64,000 bases of DNA from Alitta virens (GCA_932294295.1 OW028581.1:15591162-15655161), one strand, 5' to 3'. Shown: positions 1-10,823, counted from the first letter of the stretch. The notes: generated by a model from the letters alone, not told the origin. Translations and numbers: made by a program.

Positions 1-70
1 CAGGGACCACCCATAGGGTTCATGTGTGATATGATGTTGCCTCTCAGATCAGTAGCTTTGAGACAAAACG

Positions 71-229
71 ATCGATAGATAGATGGATATTAAGATCAGA
101 TAGATAGATCAGATAGATAGATCAGATAGATAGATCAGATAAATAGATCAGATAGATAGATCAGATAGATAGATCAGATACATAGATCAGATCAGATAGA
201 TCAGATTGATAGGCAGATAGATAGATAGA
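71..229. repeat. GATA/GATC microsatellite
   Basis: The stretch alternates GATAGATA with AGATCAGATA, giving a roughly 10-12-bp compound unit with scattered substitutions. It is an ordinary animal-type tetranucleotide repeat with internal GATC variants. Confidence 0.95.
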
Positions 230-1661
230 CTTGACAGGCATATAAATTGTGCATTAAGGTGGTCGAAAACTCATAAAATTGCAAAGGTTTTGTGCATTTG
301 ACTTTTAGGTTGGGGTGCTGGTAATGTCACAAGCTATAGTGTCATAGAACAATTTACCCATCTTCTGCTGGTATAGTAGAAAACCTCTGACATATAAGGA
401 AATTGCAATACTGTCATAAATTTCACTTGGGTCCGCTTGGTTCTAGTAGACAAGGCAGATGGGTGTGTAAGTCTGGGTTGACTAATTTTCCATACAGTAA
501 ACAATTCCAATGGGGATTAGGGGAGATCCGTTATTTCGGGCAGCCAAACTGTCTAGGGGTTAGTGAAAATGTCTGAAGAAATAGCTACTATGACTAAAAT
601 ACCTTTTGAAGTATTTTCACTGACTGCGAGAACAAACCAAACACAGCAAACAGAAGCAAATGAGCACTACTGAGACAGAAGATTTTAATGGGACATAAGA
701 TCACTAATATAGGGAACCAGGCAATACAGTATCTAACTTATCAAAGTAACAGTACACGTTTATGAATGATCTATGTATTCGTCATTTAATTTTCTGGAGC
801 ATTCAATGTGAATAGAACTAGTTTTTATTAATCAAACTAGGGTAATAAGCAAGCCTTTTATGTAATTGTATGTTGTATATTTTTTCGTGTCAGAGAAGTT
901 TGAACCAGGACCTGTTGCATGCACTGGAACCAAGCTCAAGCAACAATTAACATTATCCATTGCACCAAATGCAGGAAATATTATCAATATGAATATAATG
1001 CTTCTTATTTGAGTTTTGAGTTTTTTGATTGGAGTGACGTTTCATGCATCAGAAACAGTGTTTGCATGGTATTTACCAATCTTACACAAGTCTATGTATC
1101 TAAATGCTTGAAAAATCATGTTAGCAGGCACTGTCAAATATTGGCAGAAAATAGTTCAATTCAATACATGAGTATTTTTCCCAAGGATGGACGGAAATAT
1201 TATGATGTTACAATACTAGCAAATAGGCTCTCTTGTGCAATACATCATTGAATACTATGGAGAGCTACCCAGATCTTTCAAGGATTTTCTAATAATATTG
1301 ATGCTACCCAAACTGCAATTGAGAAAATTGTTGTTGGATTAGGGCCAGCGCTTTTGGTAGAGTGTCTTAGCTTAAGTGCTCCCTTGGGCTAGATGGCCAC
1401 TGGCCAATGTCCACTCTATTTGACCAAATGGAGTGTAGAGATAGTGTGTGGGAAGTAGTGTGTGAAATAGTGTCTTTTAGTAGTTTTTTTGCTTGAATTG
1501 TTTAACTTTCTTTATATTTCTTATACGTATGTTTTTCAGTTTACTTTTTTTAAGTAAGTAGTTATCTGCACTCTTATCTAAAGACCTGTAATGTTCTCTT
1601 TTTATTTCTAGTATTCTCTTGTACACTATCAAGCTATACTGAACAGATTTTAAGAAGCTCG
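230..1661. other. No recognisable gene; one short open frame
   Basis: AT-rich sequence without repeats I can place. An ATG-initiated plus-strand frame at 919-1251 (110 residues) has a Cys-rich start (HCTKCRKYYQY) and is preceded by an in-frame stop at 901-903. A pyrimidine-rich tract ending in CAG lies just upstream, near 885-893, so an exon is formally possible. I recognise no domain and regard it as probably non-coding. Confidence 0.4.
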
Positions 1662-1800
1662 CAGGTTAAAATGTCATTGAGTTCCACACAATAGCCAGAC
1701 ATTAATTAGGACCTTACAGGTAACAATGTCATTACCTTCCACGCTTTAGCCAGACATTAAGGGCCTTACAGGTTACAACATCAATAACTTCAACTACCCT
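1662..1800. repeat. Short tandem repeat, about 53-bp unit, 2.5 copies
   Basis: The sequence CAGGTTAAAATGTCATT...TAGCCAGACATTAA recurs at 1662, 1717 and 1769, giving periods of 55 and 52 bp, with each unit ending in ACCTTA or GCCTTA. The copies have diverged. No coding potential is apparent. Confidence 0.8.
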
Positions 1801-2460
1801 ATTCCCTTTAAGTAAGTTATATTTAACGACATGTTAATTGTTAAATTAATTCAAGTCTGTGCTAGGTATGCGATAGCTAAACTAAATGACTGTAGAGTGT
1901 GAATTTTTTTCCCCTGGGGTTTGAGGTCTTCATCCAGTGTACTTTGCCAAAGTTTGTATTTGGAGAAAACTTTCCAAAGATATTAAATTCTTAGAGAAAC
2001 AAATTTTTGTCATTTCCGGGAAACTTCTGTAATTCTACTGAAATTACTTTACATGAATGAAGTTGGCCAACAAACCTTATCCATGGTATGAAAAATTTGT
2101 TAGACTGAAAATGTTTGCATTTCCAATTGCAATCTCTGCATGTACAGTATAACTACATAATATTCCACTAGAGCTATCCAACACCTCATTTGTGACTCCT
2201 GTCATAAATTCTGTGCGTGTTCAGTTCAATGACTGACTGAATGAATTTACCGACATGCAGAGGTCACAAAAGACCTACAGAAATGTCCAAAAAAAAAAAA
2301 AAAAAAAGAACTAAGAAAAGAAAAGAAAAAGGAAGAATGAATAGGGGCAACAACGAAATCATATAATCACATTATCGATACATATTACATGGGTTAGTTT
2401 TAGTGATGGATAGTGGGGTTTTTTTAAACTGGTCTGGTTCATTCTAGCTTTTCCAAGACT
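1801..2460. other. No gene seen
   Basis: AT-rich sequence with a poly-A run near 2290-2307 followed by an AAAAG-rich patch. I can assign nothing else. Confidence 0.5.
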
Positions 2461-2462
2461 AC

Positions 2463-3390
2463 ACATAAGATATAGGTTTTACTGTAATGGAAACAATCAC
2501 TAATACATTAACCAAACATGCAATCCAGCTAAAGCTGTCTAGTATTTATAGGTAGCTGTAATAAAGTACAACAGCATTTAATTCTGACCAGTTAGCAGGG
2601 TGTTTAGGAGTGGTCTAGCTCAGTCTAGCTCAGTCTAGCTCCATCTAGCTCAGTCTAACTCAGTCTAACTCAGTCTAACTCAGTCTAGCTCAGTCTAACT
2701 CAGTCTAACTCAGTTTAGCTCAGACTAGCTCAGTCTAACTCAGTCTAGCTCAGTTTAGCTCAGTCTAGCTCAGTCTAACTCAGTCTAGCTTGGTCTAGCT
2801 CAGTCTAACTCAGTTTAGCTCAGTCTAACTCAGTCTAACTCAGTCTAGCTCAGTTTAGCTCAGTCTAGCTCAGTCTAACTCAGTCTAACCCCGAGTAGCT
2901 CAGTTTAGCTCAGTTTAGCTCAGTCTAGCTCAGTCTATCTCAGTCTAGCACAGTCTAACTCAGTCTAGCTCAGTTTAGCTCAGTCTAGCTCAGTCTAACT
3001 CAGTCTAACTCAGTCTAGCTCAGTTTAGCCCAGACTAGCTCAGTCCAGCTCAGTCTAGCACAGTCCAGCTCAGTCTAGCTCAGTCTAACTCAGTCTAGCT
3101 CAGTTAAGCTCAGTCTAGCTCAGTCTAACTCAGTCTAACTCAGTCTAGCTCAGTCTAACTCAGTCTAGCTCAGTTTAGCTCAGTCTAACTCAGTCTAACT
3201 CAGTCTAGCTCAGTCTAGCTCAGTTTAGCTCAGTCTAACTCAGTCTAGCTCAGTTTAGCTCAGTCTAGCTCAGTCTAACTCAGTCTAACTCAGTCTAACT
3301 CAGTCTAGCTCAGTCTAGCTCAGTCTAGCTTAGTCTAGCTTGTAAAAAAGATTGCCCATACCACATAAGTTTTACTGTAATGTAAACAAT
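2463..3390. repeat. Diverged direct repeat bracketing the 10-bp minisatellite
   Basis: The motif TTTTACTGTAATGGAAACAA occurs near 2478-2497, and again with one change near 3370-3389. Both are preceded by ACATAAG; the left copy has 7 extra bases. The pair flanks the 730-bp minisatellite, so the array may have expanded inside a locally duplicated segment. Confidence 0.7.
2611..3340. repeat. 10-bp minisatellite, 73 units in perfect register
   Basis: The 10-mer CAGTCTAGCT and its variants CAGTCTAACT and CAGTTTAGCT repeat 73 times over 730 bp with no insertion or deletion. Every unit starts exactly 10 bases after the last. Variants recur in a rough 5-6-unit order (for example the six units at 2821-2880), suggesting a higher-order repeat of about 50-60 bp. 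A few units are more diverged (2641, 2881-2900). Confidence 0.97.
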
Positions 3391-4208
3391 TATGGCAGAT
3401 GATTGGGTCATATCCTTGTCCCTAGTGATATCAAAGATGTGCTACTTTAGGTCCTCTGAGCATCTCTAGTCCCAAAGTAGATTACTGCAAAGGGATGTTG
3501 GGTAGAGCAACTTCAGATATGTGGGATAAACAACCCAGTTATCGTATACACCCACGATTTTGTATCTTTGAAAGCAGGGGATGAATTGGATACTTGTGTC
3601 AAGATAGTAAACAGAAAATAATAAATAGAACACACCATTGGAAAATACTGAGAAGATGTCATTATAGCTGCACCTATCAGGAAATATAGACAAGGGAAAA
3701 CAATATATAATATACAGCCATAATGGATATAACATAGATATGAATTGAACCTCCTTGGTTCGAAGACATGCTTATAATGCATGATAAAGATGATAATAAT
3801 CATACATGCAATGCTATAGTTTATAAAGCCATAATTGTTACAAGTAAATGACAAAAACAAGCATGATGCTAGATTACACGTGTATCAATTACAGGTAGCC
3901 TGACGCAGGAAACCTGTGCATGTGCCAAGAATGGAAATTAGAATTTACAAACAAATTAAGTTTAATGCAATTTAGGGGTTAATGGTAGTAAGAACATATT
4001 GATATTATAAAGAATCTATAAACGTTGGTTTGGATATACCATGATCATAACCTTCCATAGACTAATGGCCAACTTTTTAAAGCCATAAAAACTCCAAACC
4101 ATGATGAACTCACCGTGTGCTTTCTGTCCATTGTTGACCTTTTGCTACTATTCCCTTACACCATGGTGTAAGAAACAGCAACAGTAAATCATTTAAAGGT
4201 TACTTGTG
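3391..4208. other. No gene seen
   Basis: AT-rich sequence. Two overlapping minus-strand frames (3466-3735 and 3513-3860) are rich in Ile, Tyr and Phe as expected of random AT-rich DNA, and I recognise no domain in either. Confidence 0.5.
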
Positions 4209-4261
4209 ATATATATATATATATATATATAGATAAAGAGATAGATAGATAGGTTGGTAGG
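4209..4261. repeat. AT and GATA microsatellite, left half
   Basis: An (AT)n run is followed by GATA units and GGTTGGTAGG. It continues at 5212 on the other side of the TIR element at 4264-5209, so the two were one microsatellite before insertion. Confidence 0.9.
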
Positions 4262-4263
4262 TA

Positions 4264-5209
4264 CAGGGTGCGGCCTAAAAACTTGCACCAGGCATCTCCT
4301 CTTTCGGGATAGCTCTAGGTTACTCAAATGCTTATGAAGTCTTTTCAAGTTTTGCCACATTTAGTTAGGGGTATAAGCAATTGGTCATTGTGATATTTTT
4401 GATCTTATAATGTCAGACAATATCAGTATCTGAATTATTGAGAGTGTTCATGCTGCAGGGTTGTTCTGAGTGACACACATCACAGAAGTCAAATTTCTGT
4501 CTGCTTACCTGGTGTATTTAGTTGCAGAAAGTTTACAAATTAGAAATTTCCTAGTTACTACACCTCTGAAGCCACCGAAAATATAATATTTGCACCGAAT
4601 CCTCCTTAAATGTTTGTTATATGTGCATATATATATGATCATGGTATGAGATGATAAGAAGGTTTGTTCCAGTTTTGATTCAGCAAGGTCATGAAATTAA
4701 AATGGAGAAATATAATGGCATTCCAGAGGGACTTTTGAATCTACAACTAATCTGGTAATAATCACATGATTTTCAGGAGGATTGGCCAGGTAATTAGACA
4801 GAAAAGACAGAAAATTGACCAAAATCCAAAATGACACTTAATTTCCACCTCAAAGGTGTAAATGCTCTACCTTTTTATTAAAAAAGAATCTATTTGCCCT
4901 ATTTTTGGTGGCAAAGGTCAAGAAAGGTGTCTGTAACACATCTGTATGATCAGTGACATAATCTAATGCTTGTATTGCAAAAGCTGAGGTGAAAATTACC
5001 CGAAAGGTGTGATAAGTTTGCATGTGCAAATCCATAGATCCATATTATCTATAATTCTTGAGGAAACAAGAAAATATAATTATAAAGATAATTTTGGACT
5101 ATTATTACTTTTGCGTGTATGATTGCAGCTGCATCCGATCACTGTCAATTGAGGCAATAACAAATTAAGTAGCAGTTGCTGCTGGTGCAAGTTTTTATGC
5201 CGCACCCTG
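4264..5209. mobile_element. Non-autonomous TA-flanked TIR element, 946 bp
   Basis: The ends are inverted repeats of 28 bp, CAGGGTGCGGC(C/A)TAAAAACT and onward to TTGCACCAG, at 4264-4291 and 5182-5209, with one mismatch. TA lies directly outside both ends (4262-4263 and 5210-5211). A TA duplication and ends beginning CAG fit the Tc1/mariner/pogo group. The longest internal frame (4850-5035, minus, 61 residues) shows no transposase motif, so the element is non-autonomous or decayed. It sits inside a GATA microsatellite. Confidence 0.88.
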
Positions 5210-5211
5210 TA

Positions 5212-5288
5212 GATAGAGAGATAGATAGATAGGTAGGTAGATAGATAGATAAATGGATAGATAGATAGATATATAGATAGATAGATAG
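5212..5288. repeat. GATA microsatellite, right half
   Basis: GATA/GGTA tetranucleotides continue the array interrupted by the TIR element on the left. The right edge abuts the 3' end of a SINE-B copy. Confidence 0.92.
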
Positions 5289-5475
5289 GGAAAGTTCAGC
5301 CCTCTAAGGCAAGTTCTTGTCGCTATCTAAGGTTGATTGATGAGGTGAGGGAGAGAGAGAGAGGATGAGTCCAACCACGTTATGCATTTATCCTACAGGT
5401 GGTTTTTTTTACTTGCCTCCGCATACACACCGAGTACAAGGGACAGCCAATTCAAGGTCTCCTCCAAACGACACA
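5289..5475 (-). mobile_element. SINE-B1 copy, 3' part
   Basis: The reverse complement matches the copy at 23527-23815. It shares the GTACTTGGTGTCTATGC-type core, the ACTTGCC-type block and the terminal AGAACTTGCCTTAGAGGGCT. The tRNA-like head is missing. The overlapping frame 5365-5667 is a by-product. Confidence 0.75.
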
Positions 5476-6529
5476 CTGATATGTGATATTATCAATTACA
5501 AAGTTTTGGTGCAGTTCTGTCCATTTTGCTCTGTATCATGCTTTTCGTTCGATCAAAATACTCCTCATCATTTTTATAATGCCCCTCGTCATCATAAAAT
5601 GTATGATATTTATGATAGTAATAGGATTATTATTTTGAAGCGCATTGCTAAGATTTTTGTAAAATAAAGTCATAGGGAATCAATTAAAGTTAGTATAATG
5701 ATTTAAAGTCTGATACGGACTGTGTTTTTAAAAGTTGGTCTGTTGTAAGTGAATCAACATAAATGTCAGTACAATTCATATCAATGTTAATGGACTTTTA
5801 AACTTTTGTTGAACTTATGTAAAGTACTAGTTTTTGAGATGAGAACTTGTGCACTGCTTTCTTGAAGTAAATGTATTCAATTAGCTGTGCCATTTCGTGT
5901 GCAATATTGGAAAATAAAACAGTAGTCACCATCTTTTGAACATTATGTGTTACGTTTTTAGAAATCTTTTCAATCCAGAAATGCTCAACAGGAGTTGCAT
6001 GTGTTTTTAATTGTAACACTAGCATGCATGCATATGATTATCCAATTTGGCTACTTCGGAATCCCCCTTGAGAACCCCGGAATTGTTTTTCATTACTGTC
6101 ACCATCACAAATTGTGTCACAATGAAAACCGCCATGCAAATTAACCCAGCACCTTTTGGGCTTAAAAACATATTTCCTTATTATTATTATGATTATTCGT
6201 ACCTCAATAGTACAAAATTATGGAAAAATTAAATCGAACAGTTTATAGAAGCATCAATATAAAAAAAAAAATCATGATGTATAAATGCATAAATCTGAAT
6301 TGGCAAGTTCTGTATTTACACTTTAAGATAATCCGTTATATTTTATATTAAAACAATTTCTTTACCTATTAATATTGGGGAAGCTTACCCTTACTGAGGA
6401 GTAACCTTTCAGACAAATGGTTTCCTTTTTTTTTATCTGTTTATGAAGCTAAACACTCAGTTGTCTGGTTCAGGCAATCCTTCCTTTTTTGTGTTTTTTG
6501 TTGATGCGTTTTTTGGAATCTATTTATTG
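5476..6529. other. No gene seen
   Basis: AT-rich sequence with short frames only (5798-6025 minus, 6047-6232 plus). No repeats I can place. Confidence 0.5.
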
Positions 6530-6673
6530 TACATGGCCAAATGTGCCATGTGCGCTTTCCATGAGAAGGATAAACGCATGGAAAATGCATGGTTTTTAGC
6601 TAATTATAATGAGGCAAAAACCATGCGTTAATCCAAACGCATGGAAAACGCACGTGGCACAATTGGCCATGTA
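6530..6673 (+). mobile_element. Palindromic element family A, copy 1
   Basis: Near-full inverted repeat of about 144 bp including the flanking TA. The left end ACATGGCCAAATGTGCC mirrors the right end GGCACAATTGGCCATGT. The arms contain GCGTTTTCCATG and AAACGCATGG, and the short centre reads AGCTAATTATAATGAGGC. TA at both edges suggests a Tc1/mariner-type insertion. Five other copies lie in this window. Confidence 0.93.
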
Positions 6674-7177
6674 AAGGTTTATATTTTATTATTATTTGTT
6701 AGGTGGTCTTAACAGTGAGGTGTTCTGTGTGTGTATCATCATAAAACTACGCAATCAAATGATTTTGCATGGCATTGCTCATTAGGCCATCAAAGAGGCA
6801 TAATGCAAAATGACAGTGGTTTCTCTGTGATAAGGGATTTATATCTGAGTGTGTCATACTAAATATTCCATGGTTTTCTTACTTGTTGATTGATGCGAAG
6901 GGAATTTGGAATTCCAAGGTCAGAAGATAATCTAGTTTTATGGCTACGTCTGTACATTGTATGCACACTAAATGAAGGGAATACCATATTTTTTAAAACA
7001 CCTTCAGAAATAGCAGATTTTCAAGATCTTGCATGACAGGTTTTTTCCCCTGTATTAATATTACTCTGGTCCATTTTTTGATAAAATGTACAATTAGTGT
7101 TTGAGCCAAATGCAAAAACAAATTGGCTTATCTCATGATTTAGCTCTTCCTTGACCAGGTCATGTGATCTCAGATGT
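6674..7177. other. No gene seen
   Basis: AT-rich sequence. A small palindrome GGAATTTGGAATTCC lies near 6900. Nothing else is assignable. Confidence 0.45.
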
Positions 7178-7190
7178 CACATGATCATCA

Positions 7191-7390
7191 GTGTGTATGT
7201 GTGATTAGGGCTTTACGTCCTGTATTTCTGCACCAGTTGGGCTAATTAGGACAGGCAGAGACAGGTTTTATATGCATGGCAATGAGACGAAGGATGAAAC
7301 AGGCATCCAACTTAGGCTCGACCGGGAATCGAACCCGGGACCCAGCGGTTGGAATCCCAGAGCGCTACCTCTGAGCTAGGCCCCTGCCCC
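7191..7390 (-). mobile_element. SINE-A copy (subfamily A1), full length
   Basis: On the minus strand it starts with a tRNA-like head (box A TAGCTCAGAGGTAGCGC, box B GGTTCGATTCC), followed by the SINE-A body (GTTGGATG-type block, CTGTCCTAATTAGCCC, CAGAAATACAGGACGTAAAG) and a (CA)n-rich tail. A perfect 13-bp target duplication CACATGATCATCA flanks it at 7178-7190 and 7391-7403. A minus-strand frame and part of a plus-strand frame run through it but are not genes. Confidence 0.95.
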
Positions 7391-7403
7391 CACATGATCA
7401 TCA

Positions 7404-8837
7404 AAATATATACTATGTGTACAATCTGTCTGTTCAGTCAATTTAATGTCTGCCTTTGTTGCATTTACTGATGTCACAATGAGTGTTCTAAAAGTCAGAC
7501 TTGAATACCATAGTAACCGAATAAAAAAAAAAAAACACTTCCACCACTTTTGTGTCAACTGCATTCCCAGATTCAAAATCCACAATATACGGATTCCAAA
7601 GATAAATAGATTGTCTATCCATCTTATGGGGTGAGCTAAACTTCCAATTTTTGCTCCTTGGCTTCCATACTAAAAGGAACCTGCCTTAGAGACCACCTCA
7701 ACTACTAAGACCACCTCATGAATAAGACCAACCATTCTTGGACCAAATCATACCGTTGCCTCTGTAAATTACCTCACCATGAAGATCATTTCACAATAAA
7801 TTAAGGCATGTCAATGTTTGCATAAAGGGTGATCTTAAAACTTGGTTCCACTGGATAATAGTTTCTTGCCTGTCCATGAACTTTCTGAGAAAATCTATAT
7901 ATATTTTTAAATACATTTATATAAAAGCTGGTTGAAACCTTTAAAATTCTCAAAATCATGAAAATCAATGCAGTTTCAATGGATTTGATTTTGAGGGGAT
8001 GCAGTTTGTTTTCATTACGAAAATTCACTTATTAAGAAACCAAATAAAATTTTCAGAAATCAATGCAATTTCACACATTTTATGCTTCTTTAGAAATAAC
8101 CAATATGGATGGCACGGATAACATGTTTTAATACCCTGCATGTGACAGTGGCCAAAATCTATTGCATTCACTTAATCGTTTTTCCTAATACTGATTACCT
8201 ACCATCCAGAGCCTTGCTGGGTTAACTATCCAAAAATCAAACCAAGTGTTGACTTCGCAATACTCAACAATTGGCGATGATGCCATTTTCATTATATTTC
8301 CTATATTTTGGTATTGATTTCTTTCAATTTATCATTTATATTTTGTAATCAGTGCCTGATAGATTCATTAGCTTAGACATATTTAGTGTGCCTTGATCAA
8401 ATAAGGTGATTTTCAATAATTTGATGAAGTTTTAGAAAATAGTAATTTTGACAGGCAGTGGGACTCTAATGTCCAACATATTGCAATTTCATTGTTCTTT
8501 TTTATTTAATTTTTCTCATATGATTTTTTGTTTTAACTTTAATGTTCAACTGACATGTAACATAACAAACTTTACAATGCTTTTATTTATTATAACTCTT
8601 TGAAGTTTAATACAGGACATTAAGATGGCATGTGTGAGTTGCTGGAAGTGAACTGAAAGTTGCGCATACAAATTATGGTGATCAACATTCCACACATGAA
8701 ACTCTGATGTAGATGGTCTGAAGAAAAGTGAAACTGCATGTAAGTTACATGTGAGGACCTTACAAAGCCAGCATTTATGCTACATTGTATCCGTCATGTT
8801 TATGTATGTGGGGCAGTGGCATAACTTAAAATGTACA
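7404..8837. other. No gene; small ACCACCTCA patch
   Basis: At 7683-7800 a few degenerate units of AAGACCACCTCA-type sequence occur, related to the longer array at 22626-22873. The rest is AT-rich without recognisable features. Confidence 0.5.
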
Positions 8838-8852
8838 GTATAATTCACAAGT

Positions 8853-9036
8853 GGTGGGTGGATTAGGGCTTACATCCTGTATTTCTACACCTGATTGGCT
8901 AATTAGGACAGGCAGGGACCATGGCAATGAGATGCAGGATGAAACAGCCATCCAACATAGGCTCGTCTGGGAATTGAACTCAGGACCCAGTGTTTGGAAG
9001 CCCAGCGCGCTACCACGGAGCTAGGCCACCAACCCC
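8853..9036 (-). mobile_element. SINE-A copy (subfamily A2), full length
   Basis: tRNA-like head on the minus strand at the right end, SINE-A body, and a CCACC-type tail at the left. A perfect 15-bp target duplication GTATAATTCACAAGT lies at 8838-8852 and 9037-9051, proving retrotransposition into this site. The frame at 8990-9193 overlaps the head and is spurious. Confidence 0.96.
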
Positions 9037-9051
9037 GTATAATTCACAAGT

Positions 9052-9463
9052 AACAAATTATGTATGCTCAGTCTTTACAAGCCAAGCCCCTTACTATACC
9101 TGTCTGATTAGTCTAGGAGCCAAGACCCAACAAGTGGCTTATTTCATGATTTATAGCACGCCCCGAAAGGTGGATGGACAATCTATACATTAGTAGAATC
9201 GGTAAATTCTGCAGATTTGGAAACCAGGGGATGCAGTTGAGATAAGTCTTGCAGTTTTTTTTGCAAATTTGTTATCATGTTAAGTATGAGTTTCAGTGCA
9301 CTATTGCAATATATGGAGTTTTGCAAGCTGTAGATTTATGTAAATAAGTTCATTGGAATGGACATAGACGCCACATGAAGCCTCGGAATAATAGGTGTTG
9401 TTGTATTCACTTTCTATGTCTGCATGTAACTTCAATAGCTATGTCTATCATGCAATGTTGTAA
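9052..9463. other. No gene seen
   Basis: AT-rich sequence with no repeats or frames that I can support. Confidence 0.45.
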
Positions 9464-9767
9464 ACATTTTTTAGTTGGTAAGTTCTCATTTCTATGAAGC
9501 CGAATGTCAGAAAAGTGGAACAACAGCTATATTTTCTGAAAAGGTAAGGGTATAGTCTGAATTTTGGCATCATAGAAATGTGAACTTCCCATCTAAATTT
9601 TTTTAGCTCAGTGGTAGTGCGCTGTTCAGCCAACCACTGGGTCCTGGGTTCGAATCCAGCCCATGTTGGAAGGTTGCCTATACCTTTTCAGACAATATAA
9701 TTGTTGTTCCACTTGTCTGACATTCCTCGTCATAGAACTGATAGCTGACCAATTAAAATCTCCATGT
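9464..9767. mobile_element. Foldback element with roughly 85-bp arms around a SINE-C head
   Basis: The left arm (about 9469-9553) and right arm (about 9677-9762) are diverged inverted repeats, for example AAGTGGAACAACAGCTATAT against the reverse complement of the TATAATTGTTGTTCCACTT block. Between them lies a tRNA-like segment on the plus strand (next entry). The edges are approximate and I see no certain target duplication. Confidence 0.75.
9602..9680 (+). mobile_element. SINE-C tRNA-like head, truncated
   Basis: It carries TTTAGCTCAGTGGTAGTGCG (box A) and GGGTTCGAATCC (box B), then CATGTTGGAAGGTTG, matching the reverse complement of the longer SINE-C at 10280-10440. The SINE body is missing because the foldback arm begins directly after the head. 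Confidence 0.75.
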
Positions 9768-10079
9768 CTGATGGCAAATGGTATATTTTATCTACTTCAA
9801 GATGGCCAGTATGCAAGAATATTGACCAGTAACACTTCAGTATCTAGATTCTGAAACAAATACACTCTGAATCCATTTGGACATGATGTAACGCATATTC
9901 GGTAGTGATGTCACAGTGTCATAGCAACCTTGGCATCGCACTGACCAAACATCCGGAAGCGTATGTTTGCAAAAAGAGTTGTCAGAGCTGTCCACGATGT
10001 CACCCATAACTTGTCGCAACTGCTGAAAGAGAGTACGACAAGTTCCACTTTAGAGTGGTGGGTCAATGATAGGTTGGTG

Positions 10080-10267
10080 GGTGGGTGGGTGATTAGGGCT
10101 TTTATGTCCTGTATTTCTGCACCAGTTGGGCTAATTAGGACAGGCAGAGTCCATGGCAATGAGACAAAGGATGAAACAGCCATCCAACTTAGGCTCGACG
10201 GGGAATTAAACCCGGGACCAAGCGATTGGAAGCCCAGAGTGCTACCTCTGAGCTAGGCCCCCGCCCC
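10080..10267 (-). mobile_element. SINE-A copy (A1-type body), full length
   Basis: tRNA-like head at the right, SINE-A body, and a CACCCACC tail at the left. A perfect 12-bp target duplication GATAGGTTGGTG lies at 10068-10079 and 10268-10279. It abuts the tail side of a SINE-C copy, so one SINE landed at or in the tail of another. Frames 9911-10183 and 9963-10256 are shadows of it. Confidence 0.94.
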
Positions 10268-10279
10268 GATAGGTTGGTG

Positions 10280-10440
10280 AGACGGGATCTAGGTTCCATA
10301 TTTTTGCATCAGATAGCCTAGGGCTAATCAGGTGCCAAGGCAATGGGGCGAATGATCAAGCAACCTTCCAACATGGGCTGGATTCGAACCCAGGACCCAG
10401 TGGTTGGCAGAACAGTGTACTACCACTCAGCTAAGTCCTT
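10280..10440 (-). mobile_element. SINE-C copy
   Basis: On the minus strand: a tRNA-like head (TTAGCTGAGTGGTAG, GGGTTCGAATCC), then GTTGGAAGGTTGCTTGATC, CCCCATTGCCTTGGCACC and TGATGCAAAAATATGG. The body is alignable by eye to SINE-A (GTTGGATGGCTGTTTCATCC, CATTGCCATGGTCCC, AGGTGCAGAAATACAGG), so C looks like a diverged relative of A. Confidence 0.85.
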
Positions 10441-10558
10441 CTCTTGAATTGGTGAATGAATTCCGAGATAACATGCCACATCAGCGTCGGCAACCATTGG
10501 TAGTGTTGCTTCAATGCCTGTCTGATCTGGCATGCCATCTGTGTTTAGCTTGCCAGAA

Positions 10559-10690
10559 CCCAGATAATATGTCAAATCCAGACATTGCCCACTTCAAGTC
10601 GACATTACTGGGGACATATCAGGGGGACATCATTTAAACATTGGCTATCGTCAGCCAATGTTGGGCCGATGTCAAGCTGGCATGGTATTG
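10559..10690. mobile_element. Family B relic
   Basis: It starts with CCCAGATAATATGTCAAATC, like the family-B end CCCAGATAGCATTCCAAATC, and contains the typical AATGTTGGGCCGATGTC core. The right end is not preserved. Confidence 0.45.
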
Positions 10691-10719
10691 TTGTTATCCA
10701 ATCAGGGCAACACTTACTA

Positions 10720-10808
10720 CAGGGATGTTACATATAGAACATGGATTTAAGTAAATGAGTGTTGTGGTCTGATGCTTATCATACATATGGGCTTGTACGA
10801 GCACCTGT
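10720..10808 (+). repeat. 89-bp direct repeat, copy 1
   Basis: Matches 11177-11265 closely, from ACAGGGATGTTACATAT through GGTCTGATGCTTATCATACA to CGAGCACCTGT. The two copies bracket the TIR element at 10824-11127. Confidence 0.92.
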
Positions 10809-10823
10809 AAGACCGGTTTAGTG

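Noticed and set aside
919..1251. Possible protein exon with HCTKC motif
   Set aside because: There is one CxxC only, an in-frame stop directly upstream, no recognised domain and no second exon.
2611..3340. CRISPR-like array
   Set aside because: There are no unique spacers; units are contiguous 10-mers in a eukaryotic context.
9963..10256. 97-residue frame
   Set aside because: Its second half is the reversed SINE-A. Frames in SINE-A recur at every copy (13096, 13705, 50420) with similar peptide words such as SAPDGLIRTGR, which is a repeat signature and not a gene family.
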